Assembly (NCBI GenBank): GCA_033239525.1
Contig: BSYO01000019.1
Span: forward strand, 3,849,087-3,913,086
Direction of reading: 5' to 3'
DNA length: 64,000 bases
Origin: Nepenthes gracilis
Lineage: Eukaryota > Streptophyta > Magnoliopsida > Caryophyllales > Nepenthaceae
Numbering within the stretch: position 1 is the stretch's first letter; each line of letters opens with the position of its first letter. Positions 57,950 through 64,000 of the stretch are shown here, piece after piece. The notes beneath the pieces are model-generated. The model was not told the DNA's origin, made no database searches, and saw only the letters and a list, made by a program, of their open reading frames with translations. Position numbers and translations under genes: made by a program.

Positions 57950-59570
57950 GGAGACTAGTAATATGCTTGGTATCTAAAGAGGCCAACCTAAAATCCGGCC
58001 TATAAAGGAAGAACGTAAATAGTTCTTCCAAGCCTAGAATCTAGAAGGCACGACCAAATGTCCAAACAGCTTAACCCGAGTTAACCCAACAACTAACAGG
58101 CTATAAAAGTTAATTAGTAGTCCAACTTAACCCACTCTAACTTAACAGATAAATCAAAATGGCCACTGTCCCTAGGTGGTCCCTCACGACTGTAGGAGTA
58201 AAAATCACAAATAGTAGTCACCAACCTATTGCTTCAAAGATTACAATGACATAGAGTAGCCTTAAGTAGAAATACGATTATGGCTCCCTCATAGGCATAG
58301 AGCTGAAACACCTGTAACCCACAACAATAGGTGCACGATGCCGGCCACTTATGATTACAAAACCTTGGAACCCGAGGCAGGTAGACCAATGCCTTCACTC
58401 TACAAATATATCCCTTCCTCCACAGAAAAAAGGGGGCCTTCATTCCGATATCTTTTCCAAGATCTACTTTTCAAAACCTCAGTCGAAATCCACCACAGAG
58501 AAAAGGGGGAATTGCTCTCTCTTTCGGAGACCATTTTGAGGGAACCTCTCAGATCCTCACAGTGAATCTTCATTGACCCTTCTTCTGGAACCTACCTGGA
58601 GCACCTGGTGTTCCAATCTCTAGACAAGCAAAAGACTCCAACTCCAAGGAACCAGATATTGAAGTGGCAACCATCTCTCTAAAGCGTTCCTTGTGGAATA
58701 CAACCCTACATCTCTCAAAATCATATTAAAGTGACAACCATCTCTCTAAAACGTTCCTTCTGGAACACAACTCTCCATCTCTCAAAACTGCTTCCCCATT
58801 GAACGCCCTTCCTTCCCCAAGTCACTCCCAGTTGAGCGCACCTCTCTCTCTCTCAGCTGCTTCCAGTCAAGCACGCTTCATCTTCAAAGCCACTCTGTAG
58901 CCAAGTGCATCCTACATAACACATCCCTCTATCTCTCAAAGCCACTCCCTAGTCGAGCACACTTCCTTCCCTAAACTGCTCCCATTCAAGCTCGCCTCTC
59001 TCTTTTAGCCACTCCTAGTCGATCACACTTCATCCTCAAAGTCGCTCCCTAATCGAGTATACCCTATGGACCAAAACCTTCCATCTCTAAAAAATGCTTC
59101 CCAGTTGAGCGCACTTCCTTGCGCAGGCGCTCCCAATTAAGCGTACCTCTCTCTCTTTCAGCTGCTCCCAGTCGAGCGTGCTTCATCTTCAAAGTCGCTC
59201 TCTAATCGAGTACACCCTACTAAGTACAACCCTCCTTCTCTCAAAGCCACCGGTCAAGCACACTTCACTCTCTAAGCTGCTTCTAGTCGAACGCATGTCT
59301 CCCTCTCAACAACTCCCAATCGAGTGCACTTCATTCTTAGCCGCCGCTTTTTGCTAAGCGCGCACTATCAAAGTACAATCCTCCAGCCAACACCCAATCC
59401 TCTTATACATACATGTATGCATTATCTTTTCATCCTTTCATCTTTTACTCAATTAAAAAAGATTTCTAATTTGAGTATTAAAGGATATACTGAAAAGCAA
59501 GTCCAACCATCCTTTGACTTTTCATTTGTTTATTGTAATGTGTAAAATTCAGATTAGAATTAATGAATAC
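57950..59570 (+). mobile_element. Longer copy of the R1-type LTR (R2) with minisatellite
   Basis: The front part aligns with R1 (45092-45480) in order: 'tatctaaa', 'cctaaaatccggcc', 'atctagaaggca', 'caaacagcttaac', 'ggctataaa'. It continues past the R1 truncation through a CT-rich region and a minisatellite. It ends near a 'ttgagtattaaagg' stretch that recalls the 'TTGAGCGTCGGAGG' segment of plant Tat/Athila LTRs. Confidence 0.55.
58790..59335 (+). repeat. Minisatellite, 'gctcccagtcgagcgcac' type units
   Basis: About fifteen diverged units of 30-35 bp built on CACTCCCAGTCGAGCGCACTTC with alternating linkers (cttcatcttcaaag / cctctctctctcag), suggesting a two-part higher-order unit of about 60-70 bp. 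Confidence 0.75.
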
Positions 59571-61199
59571 CAAATCTACTTCAATTCAACCTACTAGGTA
59601 AAATTAAATGGCTTTCTAATTCGTTCAATAATAAGGATCCGAAGACGCATCAGATTGAAAGAAATCAATCCAAAAATTTAATTCAACGATGTAAGAATCT
59701 CAGATTTCAAAAAAGAAAAAATGGATTTTTAATTTATAGTTGATATTAAAAGAGACGTGATTAACATAAGATTCAGATGACATACCGATTAAATTTAAAT
59801 AAAAATTTATAATTTATAATTATTAAATAGTATTTTGTTTTAATTATTTAAGCTAAAAATTATAATTGTTTTCATTTTAAACCAAACGGTCTAGTTCACA
59901 CTTTTATTTTAAGTTATTTTTATTTAAAATTTTATAGTTATCTATAAAAGTAACAAAAAATACAATATAAGTAAAAATTAAAATATTTGAGATTAAAATA
60001 TTAATAAAGCATATATTTAAATAAAATTATTAATTGAATAAAAATATTATTATTATTACTATTATTTTAAATTAAAATTAATATAAATATTTTAAAGTAT
60101 TTGAGACGAATAATTGTTCACTTATAATATTATTTTTATTTATTTTTACTAGGTTATTTTAGAATATGTTACATTATTAAACTATTAAATATTATTTGTT
60201 ATTTTAATTTTTTTATGTAATATATAGTAAATTATAAAAATTATTTTTAGACTAATTAATTTAATTCTGATGGTATATAATCCATCTAAACTTGAACTGC
60301 TCTAGATTTTCACGTCACGTGAAAGTTTCAGTGCATGACCAAATACCAATTTTTTGGGGTTAAAAGTCAAGAAAAAAATGCTGTTTGAAATTAATTTTTG
60401 ATGGGATTAAAGTCATCGTCAATGATGAATGCACTTGTGGTTAAGGTAGATTGTACATCTCCTACCTAATGCAACTGACCGACCCAGCATAATTCCTTTA
60501 CTTCATATTGCTATTTACCAATAAGAATAGAAAAATGATACTACATTCTTTTTCTATTCTCTATAATTATTAATTTTTTTAACAAAAATATTATCATTTA
60601 ATTATTTTAAAATAATACTTTTAACAAAATTAACTAAATTACCACTAATTATTTAAAAATAAATAGTTAAAGTTAAAAAAGAAAGAAGGCTTAACGTTTG
60701 ACTGATAATAGAAGTAAGTAAATTGAAGTGGTCGACGATATTCACTTTCATTTGTACAAGCTTAACGTGAAACACAGCCGACTAATGAAAATATAATACC
60801 AACTGAACTTATTCACTACTTATAACTTTGGCTACGTTTCTAGCATTGCAAATAACATTTTAGAATTACATATTTTAGATTGATAGAAGGCCAAAAGTAT
60901 ATATTTTTCGTACTCACATTAATTGTACATAACCTCTTAACCCTACCAATAAGTATAGTATTATGAGAATCTACTTTCAATGTCAGTAAAAATGTGTATT
61001 CATTAAAAGAATTGATTGGACACAAAAGATCATATTAGAATCACAACCATTTTTTCCTTCTAGTTCAGTTGAAGACTCTAAAAATATGATAATTAAAATA
61101 TAAGTAAGACGTAAAAATAACCAGGAGTTATTGATGGATATATTTTTTTAATTTTTTAATTATATTATATTAAAAATATTCAACGAAATAAATAATAGT
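59570..61199. other. Unit-B-specific AT-rich sequence with diverged promoter-like piece
   Basis: 60110-60290 is a diverged relative of the upstream flank of copies 3 and 4 (44670-44840 and 55730-55890), and 60310-60690 of 46198-46400 and 61660-61830. No exon was found nearby. Confidence 0.5.
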
Positions 61200-62884
61200 C
61201 AACATATTTTTTATAATATTTTACATAATTTTATTTTTTAATATTTTTTGCTTTTTAAATTTAAATATGGGTCATACCGTTTCGACACGTAGAATAACAT
61301 GACCCAATATAGCATGGGTCACATACTATATTCAAACAAGACATATAAGTCCCATATCATGTCCAAAATAGCTAATATTATCAATGCGCTGTATTAGGTA
61401 CGACACATTTATATTTAATGACTTAAATAAATAAATAATATTCGATCAATATAATAAATATTTGAATTGATATTTTCTTTAAATGTATAAAAAAAAAGAA
61501 ACTAAAAGTCAAATCAAAGCCTATGTCATGTCTTTAATAGTGACATAAATGATGCAATAATTGATGAATTAAAAACTTTCAATTGGTCCTCCATTGCTCG
61601 TCACTACCATTGATCTTGAAACGAGATTGCTTCCATGAAAAAAACTACTCTACATTTCCACATCACGTGAAATTATAATTTAATTATTCTTCTTCTATTT
61701 TCTATAATTACTAATTTATTTTTAAAAATTATAATTTAATTATCTTAAATAATATTTTCAAAAAATTAATTAAATCACTACTAATAATTTTAAAAATAAA
61801 CCATTAAAGTTAAAAAAAAAGGTATTATACGTTGATGGGTTATATAACCCTCTCAATCTGAATCTATGGAACCTTAGAATCACTGCAAGATAGAGACCTT
61901 CCATCAATTCTTGTCGTTTAATTAAAAATGTAATAATATTATTTTAAAATTCGTGTCATTCAATTTTTACCATTCAACGGCCTTAGAGTCATCGGGCGTG
62001 CATCCTTTTGTCAAAGGAATGAAGTCGCGTGGTTTTATAATAATAATTAATCACAAAATATATTATAATTATTATATTTTTAATAAATAAAAAATTTTAA
62101 CATTGATACATATTTGGAAAAAAAAAGACTTAATCATATGAGTTATAGAGCAAGCTTTGAATATTATGAAATCACAAGTCATGAATGCTATACATATAAA
62201 TAAGAGGTTGCTGGATTTAATTATCTGTCTAAAAATTTCTTATTAAATTTTATAAAAAAAAAAATTATTTTATTAATTGTTAAATTATTATATTATTTTA
62301 TAGTATAAAATTTGAACATTAAATATACATAAATTCATGCTTACTTTTCTTATCTAGAAGAAATATAGAACCGATTTTCTATTCCTTTACCACTAAATTA
62401 ATTATGGAGTTAGTAGACTATAGTATGTGTAGTTTGTTGTTATAATTTTCTAAAGGCATGAGCCTTTTATAAATCATAAAAAATAAAAAGGGTGAAGAAG
62501 AAGGAAGTTATCAATACTTTCTTTTGTCAAAAATTGAAAAAAAAATGAGTCGTCCTTTCACATTATCTTACTTACAGTTACGATGGATAATTTTATCATC
62601 TATAGGGTGTAAAGATGACTAATTTTTTAAATTTTAAAAATAATATCATTTCTATTAAAAATTAGATTAATTAAGAAAATAAGTTTTCTAATAAAATATA
62701 ATATAATTATACGGAGTCATAACTTTAGATTATTTTAATTAATTATTAAATATGTGTTACGTTATATATAATAATTCTAATATTCCGCTAGTTCTAAAGT
62801 AATGGATTTGAACCCTTATTGAATAGGGACGGATCGAGTCATTTAGAATGATCCGACACAACCAACACTATTTACAATAATAAT
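61200..62884. other. Duplicated AT-rich intergenic DNA, unit B
   Basis: Counterpart of 45756-47438; no gene seen. Confidence 0.6.
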
Positions 62885-64000
62885 TGTCACGTCCCAAATT
62901 TTGAGCATGATATTAACACTTAATAAATATCAATTAACCAAATAACTGAATAATAATTTTTGAAAATAAATTTTACGTTAATACACTGACCGACCACGAT
63001 ATAGATGTGTACTCCGAACCATCTATAACATAGGACCCAAATATATACTCCGAACCATTTGTACCCATTCAGAGGTGTGACAGAACGGTTCGTTTTCTCG
63101 AATGACCTCTGTCAATAAACTTACTTAGCCAAATCGGCCTAATACGCAATCATTTTAAAACATCTAATTCTGTAAAAAAATCGAGTAGAATTTTCTCTAA
63201 AAGCAAACAAAAACTATACATAGAAACCTAATAAATCAATCTGCACAAGCATATAAATATTCAGGCATCCATATTCTTCCGCAACACAAACACAGGATCT
63301 GCAACTGTTATATCATCCATGACTCCAATATAATAACTCAACTACTATATATGATCAAAAGATAGATGCCATTTATGCCTAATTAAATCCAAAATCTAAA
63401 AAAATACAGAAGTAGAATTAGATCCATAAACAACCTGTGAAAGTATAACAATAGGCCATAATAATAAGCAACTTATTATAACACAATTAATAAACAACAC
63501 TACTCTAACTTGACTCTTTATATTTCAATACATTAAATATATCCAAAACTCTAAGTTTTCAAAATTTAGCAATTTTTTTCTAGCCAAAATCCCCTCTCCT
63601 CACTCTATCTAATTGGGCATCAACTCGTGGCTCTCATCTGGAAGGACGAAGAGGCAAGGGTATATAATGACTCAATATGTATATCATGAAATATCGAGGA
63701 TAAATAATATAAACATAGTTAAGTAGAAGAAAGATATTTAAACATGAAAGAGATGCATATATAACTATCATGATTCAAACAAGAAAGCTTCATGATTCGT
63801 TCTATATTCATTTAATTTATTCTTGTATCTCGTCTTAATTATTAATTTTATACTGAAGACTTATTTTATTTGGGGGCCAAGTATCAGTAGGTCTCACTGA
63901 CAAATGAACGGTTGGTCGTGGCCCGAATTGTGTACACCTACACAATCAAAGTCCAATCTCCTCCTATTATGGACCCAGAGGCGGGTCATCTATGCACAAT
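62885..64000 (-). mobile_element. LTR of family C, copy C3, cut by window end
   Basis: Starts TGTCACGTCCCAAATT as C2 does and is nearly identical to 47439-48554. Confidence 0.6.

Larger units (their letters stand above)
53174..64000. repeat. Tandem segmental duplication, unit B
   Basis: Partner of 42178-48554. It contains one large difference: 56806-61199 has no counterpart in unit A. The point 48554 in unit A corresponds to the window end. Confidence 0.85.

Overview
This is nuclear DNA from a flowering plant. It is very AT-rich, full of LTR retrotransposons and microsatellites, and its only recognisable genes are spliced with plant GT/AG introns. They form a small cluster of caffeic acid 3-O-methyltransferase-like (COMT-like, SAM-dependent class I plant O-methyltransferase) copies. 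No rRNA, tRNA, CRISPR array or bacterial gene was seen. The species cannot be named from the sequence.

The cluster holds four first-exon copies. Copies 1 (7.7 kb) and 2 (28.2 kb) are on the + strand; copies 3 (44.4 kb) and 4 (55.5 kb) are on the - strand, so the two pairs converge. The family gene model is four exons of 419 (416 in copies 3 and 4), 311, 65 and about 303 nt. Only copy 1 has all four: exon 1 at 7726-8144 and exons 2-4 at 24166-26132. Spliced, they give a 365-residue protein that lines up without gaps with alfalfa COMT numbering and keeps the catalytic residues H269, E297 and E329. Its intron 1 is 16.0 kb, packed with nested LTR elements. Copy 2 is an exon 1 without partners. 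Copy 3 has exons 1-3 but is cut off in intron 3 by a gypsy gag fragment. Copy 4 has all four exon positions but carries an early stop, a lost splice donor and frameshifts near its C-terminus.

Layout: 1-5440, intergenic AT-rich DNA with simple repeats; 5440-7090, repeat family B on +; 7105-8144, copy 1 promoter and exon 1; 8145-24165, giant intron with an inverted family B copy, a solo LTR (10239-12730), and a minus-strand gypsy-type element (13620-22541) that itself holds a solo LTR with a perfect 5-bp target duplication (16517-18932); 24166-26132, exons 2-4; 26460-29440, family B remnant, copy 2 promoter, exon 1 and partial intron 1; 29441-42177, LTR-retroelement debris including a large LTR that carries an 871-bp foldback, a small MITE with target duplication and two minisatellites, then a gag remnant; 42178-44575, copy 3; 44576-52160, its upstream flank and LTR fragments; 52673-55635, copy 4; 55636-64000, its flank.

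The copy 3 and copy 4 neighbourhoods are a recent tandem segmental duplication with a spacing of about 11 kb (42178-48554 matches 53174-64000), interrupted by a 4.4-kb segment present only in the second unit (56806-61199). No multi-gene pathway or new defence-like system is visible. The most interesting biology is the birth and decay of a COMT-like tandem family, with one candidate survivor that has an altered substrate pocket, a trimmed promoter and a retrotransposon-inflated intron.
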